A DNA stretch of 64,000 bases from Diabrotica undecimpunctata (GCF_040954645.1 NC_092807.1:82278608-82342607), one strand, 5' to 3'. Counted from the first letter of the stretch, positions 23,760 through 35,450 are shown. Notes: a model not told the origin generated them from the sequence alone. Made by a program: numbers and translations.

Positions 23760-25560
23760 AGTGCGGGCAAAATGGCATACCCATAAAGAATAGTGTTAAA
23801 TACAAAAATAATTATAAATTTTTATTTTTACGAAGAAAAAAAAATTGAAATTAAACATTTTAGTTCATACAAATTTCGCAAATAATTTGTTTTGCTTTTT
23901 TGGGAAGTCCAGCACATTCTGAATGTGACCAGTTTTGGCAAATTTGGCATCTTAACCATCCTTTATTAGATTTGGACCTACTAAACGTATCATTGCAGTA
24001 AATGCAAGCGCAGTCCTCTTGTTCATTATCATCAATACTAAAGGGTTCTTCTTCATCACTTGATATATTGTTCAGTATTGGTCTGGTCACAATATTTCTC
24101 TTGCCGTTTCTCTCCGACTGATGTCTATCTTTGTTCACAATGCGTCTTCCATCACTTAAATCATTGACTATTTTTCTTGTCACGACGTCCCCTTTTCTAC
24201 TTTTTATTTCTTGTGCTTTTTTTTTCATTTTCATTTTGCGGAGATATTTCAGGAAGGGGCTCTCGGTTAATATATCTTGGTATTGACCAGATTTACGTTT
24301 GGTAGATTTTCTTACATTACTCTGAGGTACCGGTGCCAATTCCATCAGGATTCCTTCAATAGATTCATCTTTAGAACCAGATGCCGATGGTTCTTGGACA
24401 TCATGATGATCGTAAGTTGCAGCGTGAGAAATATTAACATAAGCAGGTAAAGATGTAGAAGCAATGTCAGGTTTATTAGTAGAACCAGGCACATCCTCAG
24501 GCACATCTGTAGTTGCACTAGGCAAAAATGCATGCTCCGGAAAAATGTCACGATTTATAGGTGATATCTATTGCGATTTCAATATTTGCTGTTTTTTCAT
24601 ATGCTTTCTGGAAGAGACTGGATATTTAATATATGGTTATTGCACGACCAGGATTTTCTCTAAGCCAATGAGTAACAGCTTGATTATAATATTTATGGAG
24701 TGGTCCGAAAAAGGCAACATCCAATGGCTGAAGGCGGTGCGTGCAGTGTGCCGGCAAGCAAAGTAATACCAATGAATTCTGTTTAGCTAATTCTAAAGCT
24801 TCGTAGCTTTTATGGCTGCAGTGTCCGTCTAAAATTAATAATGCTTTCTGCGAAGGATTCGGCCTGACATGGTCAATGAAATGTTGCATCCACCTTATGA
24901 ACAAATCTCCGGTCATGTATCTTGATTCATTATGCAATTTTAATATTCCTACAGGTGCGTCGTCATATAAAAGTGGGTTAAATCTTTTTCGGGGGAAAAT
25001 TATTGATGGTGGTACGTAAGTTCCTCCAGAACTCATGCACACTACAACTGTTGTGTGTACACCCCTTTCTGCGCTCGTGATAGAGCCCACTTGTTTTTTT
25101 CTTTTCTGAGCAAAGACTTTTGGCGGAACTTGGACGGTGGTCGAGGCTGCTTCGTCCATGTTGAATATCATGGTATTTTGAATTTTGTGTTCTTCAACAA
25201 CTTCTTCTAACTTATCAAAAAATTTATTTACCTGAGGCTTATTGAATGCCTCGGCCCGTGCAAGAGACGTAGCTTCTGGAAGACGTAATGATAATTGCGG
25301 ATTTCGTTGGCGAAAACCATGCAACCATCCTTTGCCAGCCATCTTGGTCACTTTATCTAACGGATGATTAATCTTCATTTTCTCTGCAATGCTATAGGCC
25401 AGCTTGCATAAGTCTGCTCTTGTCACGCCAAAAAACCGGGATTCAAGATACAGAATGTGGGCAACTATTGCAGTCTTCATATCTTCGTTTAAAACTGTTG
25501 CCAGGGAGCCCAAATGTTTTTTTGCTACACATAGTGGCACGTCTACTAATAATATTTAAG
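23759..25560 (-). mobile_element. pogo/Tigger-like DNA transposon, one end lost
   Basis: One terminus is visible at 23759 (CAGTGCGGGCAAAATGGCATAC), and the transposase lies on the minus strand. I could not find the reverse complement of that terminus beyond 25560, so the 5' end is lost, diverged or interrupted. A CAG start and TA target are the family norm; the TA is not seen here because the end abuts the small inverted-repeat element. Confidence 0.75.
23860..25555 (-). pseudogene. pogo-like transposase with C-terminal zinc finger, broken
   Basis: The minus strand shows a CENP-B-type DNA-binding region (KKHLGSLATVLNED, MAGKGWLHGFRQRNP). The DDE core follows with Asp in TMIFNMDEAAST, Asp in ALLILDGHCSHKS, and the CLPAHCTHRLQPLDVAFFGPL signature. 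After a stop at about 24626 and a small deletion near 24560 the frame shifts into a second ORF (24525-23860). That ORF starts at the usual NRDIFPEHAF position and ends in a C4HC3-like PHD-type finger (CIYC, WLRCQICQNWSHSEC, CEIC). The N-terminal psq helix-turn-helix is absent; an AG at about 25554 may mark an intron acceptor. As it stands the gene is dead. Confidence 0.85.
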
Positions 25561-27599
25561 TTGATTTTTCTGCTAAACAACACAGGATAATAACGAATAT
25601 TTATTTTGTATGTTTGACTCATGGACAAAAGCAAGACAGAACGAAGCAGAGAAAAATTCTGGAAGTCGGAAAACTTGTATTCCAAAAATAATAACCGAGA
25701 ATTTCAAAAACATCTTTTATATTAATTATTCAGGCATATATTAAAAATTTTAAAGTAGATGACTTTAAAATGATAGTGTCATCTAATATTTTGAGTAGAG
25801 TTTCTGGGGCGACTTTATTTGGAAAATAGTTGATTTCGGTTACATGAAATTAACTTAAACTTAAGAATACCCCTCAGAAAAATCATAGCATGTGATTTGC
25901 CTTAAAAAAAATCACATGCAATGGTGACACGTAAATTTTCTGTTAGTGATCGCTTAGTAAATCAGGAGCATAGATCAGGAGAAAGTTCATAATACTATCC
26001 CGAAAAGGTAAGTGATGGAGGATGAAAGTTCATAATACTATCTTTACCAACTGTTGGGAAAAGTTTATTGAATTTCTTACCAAATATTTTAGAACCATGG
26101 AACTGTTTCCATGATATTCGTTCGATATAAGTAAGCAGATTTCACGGCGATGATTCCGTGTGTTTGGTTTTATCGGGTTGTTCTTAGAAAAAATAAAGAG
26201 TAATCGATCGATAGTATACATTTAATGAGACAGAATATTTACACAATAACTATTACGAATAAAAGAGTTTGTTTTATAACATTGTTCATTAGTTATACCA
26301 GTGTCTGAATGGCGAGCGAATATAGTGAAAACTAATGCACTTTTCGCTGCATTTTTTGAGACAAAGAGAGAGCGTACCGCAAATTCGGCTAGCAGCTTAA
26401 CCACACTCACCTGCGATTCATTTTGCCAGACGCAACCCTTATCTGAGGTACTGGACTGTACCCTTGGGTCAGATAAGCTGTTTTTAAAAACAGTACGTTT
26501 ACACTTACATACGAATATAGGCCACAAGTACAGTCTATTACTTTATAAAAACGCGAAATCAACTAATATTAATATAACTTTTTGTTTTAACAGTAAGTAT
26601 TTGGTTTTACATTTAGTTTACTTTTAATGCTAATATCAAACTCTAGTTTTATATGTGTGCTATTTTAAAATATAAATGATGTATTCTCGATATGTGATTG
26701 ACTTATTAATAGTGGTATTGTCTGTCTATTAATTTCCTGTTATAATATTGGTAACCATTTCCTACTGCATTATGTCAAGAAATTTGCGACGCAATTACAT
26801 TTACAGCAGCTTCTTTGATTTTTTTTTCTTTTTATCATTTGTTTGTAATAGTAATATAGATAAATCTTTCTATTGAACTCTTTATTTTCACATGCGTGTT
26901 TGAGCAATTTTCTAAACTGGGCTCCATTTAGCTCAGCCTTTCTAACAAAGTCTGTTATGAATTTTCATAACATTCAGTCAGTTCCATTTTATCGATGTGC
27001 GCCTTGAGGCGACAGTATCTTGTTAGAAGATTTATGATAATTTAAAGATTATTTTTATTTATATCTAGTAGATCTGTAGACATCTTCTTCTAAGGTTTAT
27101 GTATAAAAGTCTTGGAATATTTGAGCCCCTTTTGTTCCTACCAGTGGTTATGTTTTGCTGTGCCTCTTGCTATGTCAACGAAAATTTCTGCATCTATGAC
27201 TATTTGTTTTGCTCCTCCCTGGTAAGTAGGTCCGGTTTTTTGTTTTACATTTTAACGTTTTTGCAGGTTGTTAATAAACAAGATAAAAATTATTAAAAAA
27301 ACCACTTGCTATTTACTTCGTATGTTCATTCACTAAACTTCGTATGTTCATCAAATGAACCGTGGGAAAAGAAGACAAAAAGACCGTAAAAGTCTAGAAA
27401 AAACTGTTGGAAAAATAATGCGTGATACGATCTCGAAAACCATAGGCGTAGATGTCAAAATTGTGGTGAAATAGTTTACTTTTGTCACAGTTGCAAAAAA
27501 CCAACAGATTTACAACAAACCAAAAAATAAAACTAAAAAGAGTTGAGATAAAAAGACAACCATCCTTTCTGAAATTATTCGCTCTGTTTGAGAGGTTAA
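25561..27599. other. Non-coding region with a small inverted repeat
   Basis: No supported genes. At 25888-25919 a GCATGTGATTT / AAATCACATGC inverted repeat could form a short hairpin, and GAAAGTTCATAATACTATC occurs twice near 25980-26045. The overlapping ORFs at 26222-26627 on both strands show no recognisable domain. Confidence 0.5.
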
Positions 27600-28080
27600 T
27601 GGAAGCGGTTTTAAGCAGTCTGATATGCACGTATTATCGACGATTTGTCAAAAAATTTACTAATATTACTAAGTCCTTAACGAAGCTAATAGAAGAGGAC
27701 AAAGAATATAAATATCAAGAATGACGTTCTAAAAAGTTTTTACAAAACTGCAAAGACTTTTTATCAGTGCACTGATATTAAGCTTCCACAAAAAACAACA
27801 AAAATCATAAATACAATAAAGGATAAACAAAGTCCAGGAACTTGTCCGACGCATATCCTAGTAGCAGTGATATAATAAACGATCAATTTAATTTAAGATA
27901 TATGAATAGAAGTTTTGAAGTAGGTGATCTTATCTGCCTACTTAATTGATAACAACGTCTAGGCCTTTCTCCTGAACCTAAAAGAAATACTTCCATAAAA
28001 CAAATCTGATGTACTATTTTAAAAACCTGGGTAGGGAGCTGTAAATAAGTACTTGCTGTCACACGGAGTAATTAAACTCA
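27600..28080 (+). pseudogene. Degraded Gypsy pol fragments
   Basis: The plus strand reads YYRRFVKKFTNITKSLTKL near 27630, the RT/RNase H connection motif of Gypsy elements. Near 27905 it reads MNRSFEVGDLI, resembling the integrase C-terminal segment. The rest is unreadable; the two pieces suggest one heavily deleted element. Confidence 0.5.
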
Positions 28081-28300
28081 TAGTCCTGAAGTTTCTAAGA
28101 GAGTCGGTACTTACTAGACAGGTATCAAATGGAGGAGAAACTTCGACTGTTAACTAGAACTACCTCGAATATTTTGAATATTCGCCGGCGCCGGATCGGC
28201 GTATTTTCCCATGTAAATCTCCATAAGAAATCGCTAAGGTCCATTCTGGTCATTTTTGACGCTTTTCGAAGTGGAGGCGCGACCACTAGTCGGATCGCGA

Positions 28301-28790
28301 CGTATGAGGTGTCAAACGAACGGGAAGGGGACGGGGAACACGTAGAGGGAAAAAACAAAGATGGCGGCATAGTCAAAACGGCACTATAACGTATCTCCGG
28401 ATCTATTGGTCCGATTGCAACGTATGAGGTGTCAAACGAACGGGAAGGGGGCGGGGAACACGTAGAGGGAAAAAACAAAGATGGCGGCATAGTCAAAACG
28501 GCACTATAACGTATCTCCGGATCTATTGGTCCGATTGCAACGTATCAGGCGTCAAATGAAAGAGGAGGGGGTAATGAATACATGAAGGTGAAAAACAAGC
28601 AACACAATCAATGCCAAAACGGCACTATAACGTATCTCAGGGTCTATTGGTCCGATTGCAACGTATAAGGCGTCAAATGAAATAGGAGGGGGTAACGAAT
28701 ACATTGAGTTAAAAAAACAAGCAACAAAATCAATGCCAAAATGGCACTATATCGTATCTTAGGGTCTATTAACCCGATTATTACGTATGA
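28301..28790 (+). repeat. 120 bp tandem repeats, left arm
   Basis: The anchor ACGTAT(G/C/A)AGG recurs at about 28301, 28421, 28541, 28662 and 28783. Units share a stretch starting CGTATCTC and the segment ATTGGTCCGATTGCAACG. Two sub-types occur: outer GC-rich units with AACGAACGGGAAGGGG, and inner units with AAATGAAATAGGAGGG. Confidence 0.9.
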
Positions 28791-29865
28791 GGTATCAAAT
28801 GAATATAACGTACAGCAGCGGCTTTCGCTGGAAATAAAACGAATAGGAACGTTTACCATTCTTACACTATGACCAAACCAACATTCATCCACTCTACAAT
28901 CTCCACAGTAACACATGAAAAGTAACGAGCTGCATACTATATTTTATACATACTACATAAAAATGTTAGCAAGGACAGTCAAGCAATAAGTAATGCTTAA
29001 ATGTAATAAGTAATAGGTAATGTAATAAGTAATAAACTGCTGTTAGTATCTAAGCAAAGGAATGATAGTAAGTTAACGAATATAGAGCCATGCATAAAAA
29101 TGATTAAAAGCATGCCATGAAAGGAACGTAGTCAATTCGGTTCAAACAAACATTTGTTGAAAAACAAAAATTTATTCTTAACGGCAGTCACCAACGTGAA
29201 GGTACGACTACACGACCGCCGGTAGAGGTAATGTTAGTATGGGACAAACAGTTAGTATGAATGAAGTCATTTACATAATATGATAATTACCATGTTAAAT
29301 AAAAGATGTCTTCTAAACCATGTTAAATTATGTGCTGATCTTAATAAGTTAAGTATAATTATTAAATAAATTATCATATTATGTAAATGACTTCATTCAT
29401 ACTAACTGTTTGTCCTATACTAACATTACCTCTCCCGGCGGTCGTGTAGTCGTACCTTCACGTTGGTGACTGCCGTTAAGAATAAATTTTTGTTTTTCAA
29501 CAAATAATGTTTGTTTGAACCGAATTGACTACGTTTCTTTCATGGCATGCTTTTAATCATTTTTATGCATGGCTCTATATTCGTTAACTTAGTATCATTC
29601 CTTTGCTTAAATACTAACAGCAGTTTATTACTTATTACATTACCCATTACTTATTACATTTAAGCATTACTTATTGCTTGACTGTCCTTGCTAACATTTT
29701 TATGTAGTATGTATAAAATATAGTATGCAGCTCGTTACTTTTCATGTGTTACTGTGGAGATTGTAGAGTGGATGAATGTTGGTTTGGTCATAGTGTAAGA
29801 ATGGTAAACGTTCCTATTCGTTTTATTTCCAGCGAAAGCCGCTGCTGTACGGTATATTCATTTGA

Positions 29866-30480
29866 TACCTCATACGTAATAATCGGGTTAATAGACCCTA
29901 AGATACGATATAGTGCCATTTTGGCATTTATTTTGTTGCTTGTTTTTTTATCTCAATGTATTCGTTACCCCCTCCTATTTCATTTGACGCCTTATACGTT
30001 GCAATCGGACCAATAGACCCTGAGATACGTTATAGTGCCGTTTTGGCATTGATTTTGTTGCTTGTTTTTCATCTTCATGTATTCATTACCCCCTCCTCTT
30101 TCATTTGACGTCTGATACGTTGCAATCGGACCAATAGATCCGGAGATACGTTATAGTGCCGTTTTGACTATGCCGCCATCTTTGTTTTTTCCCTCTACGT
30201 GTTCCCCGTCCCCTTTCCGTTCGTTTAACACCTCATACGTTGCAATCGGACCAATAGATCCGGAGATACGTTATAGTGCCGTTTTGACTATGCCGCCATC
30301 TTTGTTTTTTCCCTGTACGTGTTCCCCGCCCCCTTTCCGTTCGTTTGACACCTCATACGTTGCAATCGGACCAATAGATCCGGAGATACGTTATAGTGCC
30401 GTTTTGACCATGCCGCCATCTTTGTTTTTTCCCTCTACGTGTTCCCCGTCCCCTTCCCGTTCGTTTGACACCTCATACGT
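29866..30480 (-). repeat. 120 bp tandem repeats, right arm
   Basis: Inverted counterpart of the left-arm array, with anchors near 29870, 29995, 30115, 30235, 30355 and 30475. There is one more GC-rich unit than in the left arm. Confidence 0.9.
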
Positions 30481-30596
30481 TGCGATCCGACTAGTGGTCG
30501 CGCCTCCACTTCGAAAAGCGTCAAAAATGACCAGAATGGACCTTAGCGATTTCTTATGGAGATTTACATGGGAAAATACGCCGAACTCTCCTAGCC

Positions 30597-30760
30597 CCTT
30601 TACTATTTTTTATATTCATTTAAAGCTTGCCATAATCATGGTGTCAGCTGCATATCTTTTGTTGTTAAAAGTTCTTCCGTTGATTAGTACTTCTTCACTT
30701 TAAGATAATATTGCTTCTATAAAAATGTTCAATATATACATTGAATAGTAATGGAGATAT
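30597..30760 (-). pseudogene. LINE reverse transcriptase scrap
   Basis: The minus strand reads SEEVLINGRTFNNKRYAADT, recalling the RT catalytic region of RTE-like LINEs with the usual YADDT changed to YAADT. Only about 50 residues remain, bounded by the foldback repeat. Confidence 0.5.
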
Positions 30761-31159
30761 AATAGTTGATATTGTTATGTCTTTAATTGCTTATTGATTT
30801 TATTTTATTTATCGCATTGATCTCCTAAGAGAACTCTGCGTTATCGAACTCTATATTGTTGTAACTGAACTGAATCGCTTATTTGAGAAATCTCACATTT
30901 CCATAAACATGACAACTCGACTTTTTTTGCTTAGGAATATATCCTCGTATATTCTCATGTAAACGTATAGTCTAAATAGAAATCACACATGTCCTAACCT
31001 AACCTAGCATAACTCCAATCCATATAACACTTTCAACTCTAGTTTAAAATAGATATTTATTTGAGAAACCTCGTAAGTCCTGAATATGTCGTGCTTCTTG
31101 AATAAACAGCTTCTAACGTCTACGTGACAAGTGACATGTGTTGAATATGTCTATGTTTA

Positions 31160-32678
31160 AATGTTTAGGTTTTACAATGTCGTCGTCCGAGGAGGATTGT
31201 TCTGTGGAAGTTATTCCTAATAAATGCGAAAAGAGACTTAAACACGTTATTTATAAAAATGAAACAATTAGAAGTACACAAGCGAATGGCACAGAATATC
31301 TGAACTAAAGAGGCACCAAAGTAAATCAACGGACAATGAGTGAATGAGTAACCATGCCGGTAAGATAATGAATTTTTTTGACGATAAAAATATTACTTAG
31401 TTAAGCTTTTTACTTTTAGTAGTAGGTCACGCTGTTTTTTTGACATTCCTGAAATTTCCCAAAACGACTCAGAGTAGATCAAAATAATTAAAAGCCAAAA
31501 AGCAAATTATATAAATACTTTATGTCGTCTAGTCCGGGTAGATATATTATCTGTAAAACCACTTTTTTTATTGGTTATAAGACCATTGTAGACCGTGTTC
31601 GGGCTTAGCTAACTGACTGTTATAAAAATCACCTATCGATAGAAGAATTGAAAATGGGAATGCCAAACATGAAGTGGTGGTCATTTAAGTGAAGAAACAT
31701 ATTCGTTCATTTCCAGTAAAAAATTCACATTATGGTAGCTGTGAATTTCACTACCTTAGTTAAAAATTGGAAATTAAAAAAATGCATGAACTATTTCTTA
31801 CAAAAAATCCAGACTCATCTGTGAATTGCAGCTTTTACCACAAGATATTTAAGGAGCGTTTTAGCTTGTCTTTTGGTATACCAAAAATCGACACCTGCTG
31901 CACCTGTAAGGAACTTTCCTGTAAGTTTAAGGCCCTAAACAACGTTGCTAAACGTGTACCTGTCGCGAAGAAAATTGTACACCAAAGAAGTGCCAAAAAA
32001 TTTTACAGCACGATGAAGTCGATTCAAGAGTTATACCACACAGATGCCACTTCAGGAGCAATTTGCGTGGACTATAATATGCAATAATGTTTTTATTATC
32101 CACGACCAAAAAACTAGGAAAACAATAACACGAAGCTATGGGCAAACAAGGACTACATGAGGTTTGCTCCTTTATTAAGAATTTTATAAATAAAAAAATT
32201 CCACCAAACATTTCCATATTTTTTCTGATGGTTATAGTTGTCAGAATAAGAACCATACAGTTCATAGAATGTTCTTAGCCCATACAGACGTCGGACGATT
32301 TTAAAGTGTGAACCAGTATTTTTCCATAAGGGGACATTCCTACATGCCATGTGACATGGATTTTGCTATGGTGCAGAAAAGAAATAAAAATAAAGATATT
32401 GATCAAAGATATTCATACTACAAAATCAAAATTCTTTGTCTACAGCATCTTACAGAAGAGGTGTTAGAAAGTATGACTTAATAAACTTTCTTTTCTAATT
32501 TTATGTACTTTGACTACAGCAAGGAAGACAAAGGTGTTGCCACTGCTCGCGACTTTATTGATGGACGAATAAAGCATAAAATTAGGTTAGGAACATCTAC
32601 TGTTGTCTCGTTTATTCCCTAAATAGTTGCATACCCTAATACCAAATTTTCAATAAGTGCCAAAAAGATGTTGAGTAA
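31160..32678 (+). pseudogene. Relic of an uncharacterised multi-copy insect protein family
   Basis: Interrupted plus-strand frames run through this stretch. An ATG near 31180 starts MSSSEEDCSVEV. Cys-containing pieces near 31420 and SFPVKNSHYGSCEF near 31700 follow. The 106-residue ORF 31767-32087 (FSLSFGIPKIDTCCTCKELSC, KKIVHQRSAKKFYSTMKS) is the best preserved part. Further pieces near 32190-32260, and GHSYMPCDMDFAMVQKRNK near 32335, come after it. I recognise the pattern as a repetitive family seen in many insect genomes, suspected to be transposon-derived, but cannot name it. Many stops show it is dead. A piggyBac element interrupts its 3' part. Confidence 0.5.
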
Positions 32679-32682
32679 TTAA
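32679..32682. repeat. piggyBac TTAA target duplication (left)
   Basis: TTAA directly before the terminal repeat; the matching copy is at 35323-35326. Confidence 0.9.
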
Positions 32683-32833
32683 CACGTTCGCCACGTACGT
32701 GGTTTCGGTAAATCTATTTCAGGGCCGGAAACTATTTATTGTAAAATAAGCTTTTGAATGATCTATGTTATGATATCCTGTATTTATTATGTATTTTTAC
32801 ATTCAAGGTGGTTATTTTTTTTTAATTTGGGTG

Positions 32834-32907
32834 TGTACCGCAGGCGGTACATGACGGCGTTGATGGAGTTTTTTTATTCGTAGCCGACATGTACCGCTGA
32901 CGGTACA
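32834..32907. promoter_or_regulatory. Subterminal palindromes, left end of piggyBac
   Basis: Two 18 bp palindromes at 32834-32851 (TGTACCGCAGGCGGTACA) and 32890-32907 (TGTACCGCTGACGGTACA), 56 bp apart start to start. They are candidate transposase-binding sites. Confidence 0.7.
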
Positions 32908-33096
32908 CGTTATTTCAATGTAGTGATTTATTATTATTATTGTATTGTATAGTATTGTATTGTGTTATTATTGTTATGTTTACGTTTGTATTAACTTTAG
33001 TTTTTTGTTTCAAATATTTTCGTGAAAAAGTGATTTATAAACTAAAAAAGTGAATAGTAAAGTTAGTGTCATAAACTAGACTCTGTTTTTGAAAGA

Positions 33097-34939
33097 ATGT
33101 TTACCAGGACTGATAGAATTTTGCTCGCCGCTAAACAAGCTGCAAAAGTCGTTTCACCACTACAAAACAACACAACTACAACAGTAAACGAATCTGCTTC
33201 AACGACAGCTAGTACTGTAGAAGTGTCAGATGGTGCAGAAATTCTTGTAGCAGAAACAATAAGAGAACAACAAGAACCCACAGCTGGCCCTTCAAGAATA
33301 CAAACGCCAAGTCAACAACAGCATACCTTTGACTGGTCAGATGAGAACAGCGATCCTTTTGAAGATTCCGGAGATTCATATGTTCCAAGTGACTTTGACG
33401 ATAACAGTGATGCGGATAGCGCTGATGATATTCAATCAAATCACGACAGTGACACAGCTGATGATGAAAATATACCTGTTCAACCTGTGCATACACCTAT
33501 AATTACTTGGGGAACATGTGGAAATATTTCTCACCATATTTAATTTTCCGGTCAGTGTGGAACGGAAACAAACGGGACTGATCTGTCTTCTCCCTACAAA
33601 ATATACCGCCAATTTATAGATGATAATATTCTTGATACAATAGTGAACGAGAGAACTTCGAAAGTTGTTCGGAATTTTGATGATAATGGGTATAAAATCA
33701 TCTTCCACAGATGTGACTGTATTGGTCGTAGAATAAAAAGTACAAAAACGACCTAATCTGTAGCAGCATAAAACGTGATCGGTTCGATCTGCTTATGAAG
33801 TTCATTCATTTTTCCGATAATGTTGGTGGTTCTCAAAATAGTGATAGACTACAAAAAATCAGAAATGTATTGGACATGATTATCAGTAATTTCCAGAAAA
33901 CTCTAAAACCAGATAAAGAGGTTGTAATTGATGAGTCCATGGTGCCCTGGAGAGGCAGACTTGTCTTCCGGCAATATTTGCCTGCCAAAGCACACAAATA
34001 CGGGATCAAAATTTAGAAGTTATGCACAACTGACGGTTACACTTACAACCTGAATATATATTGTGGCAAAAATGAGATGAATATTAGTAGGCATGGTCAC
34101 ATTTTTGATGTAACAGTAAGACTCATGGAAGGTCTGCTAAACGAAGGCCGAATTTTATATGCCGATAACTTTTATAATACCGTTACTTTATCGGAGTACC
34201 TTCTACGACAAAATACCTATACCTGTGGTAAATTACGAGCAAATCGTAAAGGAAATCCAAAAGATGTTTGTCTAAAAAAAATCAAAAAAGGCGAAATATT
34301 TGTACAAGAAAATAGCAACGGAGGACGAGTTTTTAAATGGCAAGATAAAAGATCGGTCATCATGATAAGCAGTGTACCTCCGCACATGGACGAATTAGTC
34401 TCCACTAGGTCAAAGGACAGGATGGGCGAAAACAAACTGAAGCCAAAATCGGTAATAGATTATAACAAAGCCAAAACGGGTGTTGATATTTCGGACCAGA
34501 TGTCTTCCTATTATACTTGTCTTCGGAAGTCCATCAAGTGGTATAAGAAGGCTGTGTTCGAAGATATTCTTGGAACCTGTGTGGTAAACTCATGGGTAAT
34601 TTACAACAGAAATAAACAAAAAAAGATAGACATGCTAAAATTCAGGGAAGAAATAATAGATAAACTTCTAGACTGCGAAGACAATGAAACAGAAGCAGAG
34701 GATCATCAGGATGTAGATGATCAAAGAAAGGGCAAAAAAAAATAATTCATAAACTGAAGAGAGTCGAGGGAAACTTTACAAAAAATCGCAAAAGATGCAC
34801 TGTCTGCTATGATAAGATTCAACGAGAAAAGGAGACTAAAGAAGCCAGACTTAAAACTAAACGAATAATTACTTACTGTGAGAGCTATCCAGATGCACCG
34901 CCAATGTTTTTGGATTGTTTTAACCAAAAACACGCATAA
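33097..34939 (+). pseudogene. piggyBac transposase, broken
   Basis: The ATG at 33097 opens an acidic, low-complexity N-terminal domain of about 120 residues. A TAA at 33541 breaks the frame, after which the coding sequence is legible in several pieces. The catalytic core (DDE_Tnp_1_7 family) shows its Asp positions in VVIDESMVPWRGRL (33795-34016 ORF), in ILYADNFYNTVTL and in AKTGVDISDQMSSYYT (34077-34745). A last shift at an A-run near 34740 separates the Cys-rich C-terminal domain (RKRCTVCYDK, ITYCESYPDAPP), which ends at 34937-34939. Additional stops occur near 33760 and 34015. Length and order are normal for the family, which excises precisely at TTAA. Confidence 0.88.
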
Positions 34940-35245
34940 TTCGCTGACAGTGTCTTTACTTTTGAAAATTATATTAGTTATGTTTTAGCTAATTTTATGT
35001 TGAATTTTGAAGCTAGTTTTAAGAATAATAATAATATTTTTATTTGTTTTTTTACGACATACATTGATTGCATAGATTAAATTAAAAAAAAAATGTAGTT
35101 TGCGCTGCATCCCCCAAATTTGTAACAATCTTGAAACGAACGTAGGGTCGTTTATACACAACCTTTAGGTACAGCCGTAGACCACTATCTATTTCTTTCA
35201 CACAGCCGTTGAGTTTGGATGATACAATATATCGTCACTATGCCA

Positions 35246-35306
35246 TGTACCATATACGGTACATGCCGTCTGTTGGCGATGGCCGGCGTGTACCGTATAC
35301 GGTACA
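35246..35306. promoter_or_regulatory. Subterminal palindromes, right end of piggyBac
   Basis: TGTACCATATACGGTACA at 35246-35263 and TGTACCGTATACGGTACA at 35289-35306, 43 bp apart. They match the left-end palindromes in form but have a different spacing. Confidence 0.7.
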
Positions 35307-35322
35307 CTTCATCGCGAACGTG

Positions 35323-35326
35323 TTAA
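35323..35326. repeat. piggyBac TTAA target duplication (right)
   Basis: Right copy of the TTAA duplication. The uncharacterised relic resumes after it, for about 100 bp. Confidence 0.9.
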
Positions 35327-35450
35327 ACAGTTTGAGAGATTTGTCGTAAGAAAAGATGAAAACATGAAAATTTGAATGAGCAAATATTTGAACGACTAAT
35401 TATTGCTGGTGACGAAGATGATGTTAATAAAGATTGAGCGGATTATTTTT

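Larger units (their letters stand above)
28196..30584. repeat. Long inverted repeat (foldback element) with tandem units
   Basis: The left arm 28196-29287 and right arm 29370-30584 are inverted copies around an 82 bp AT-rich loop. The arms match almost base for base near the loop and at the outer edges (TCGGCGTATTTT and its complement). Each arm contains 120-121 bp tandem units: about four in the left and five in the right, which accounts for the 124 bp length difference. ORFs in the arms merely reflect the repeat length being a multiple of three. There is no transposase inside, so if mobile it is non-autonomous. Confidence 0.95.
32683..35322 (+). mobile_element. Complete piggyBac-family transposon (2.64 kb)
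   Basis: It starts CACGTTCGCCACG and ends with CGCGAACGTG (inverted), flanked by TTAA on both sides. Each end also has two internal 18 bp palindromes of the form TGTACC-n6-GGTACA. The transposase gene inside is on the plus strand and broken. Both element ends are intact, so it might still be moved in trans by an active relative. Confidence 0.92.

Noticed and set aside
26222..26627. Overlapping ORFs of about 100 aa on both strands
   Set aside because: No recognisable domain, and equal openness on both strands suggests chance or an old repeat.
28301..28790. Regularly spaced repeats, considered as a CRISPR-like array
   Set aside because: The whole 120 bp unit is repeated with no unique spacers, in a eukaryotic context.
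28644..28916. 90 aa ORF present in both inverted arms (also 29744-30016)
   Set aside because: The same repeat is read twice in a foldback structure; no domain and no start context.
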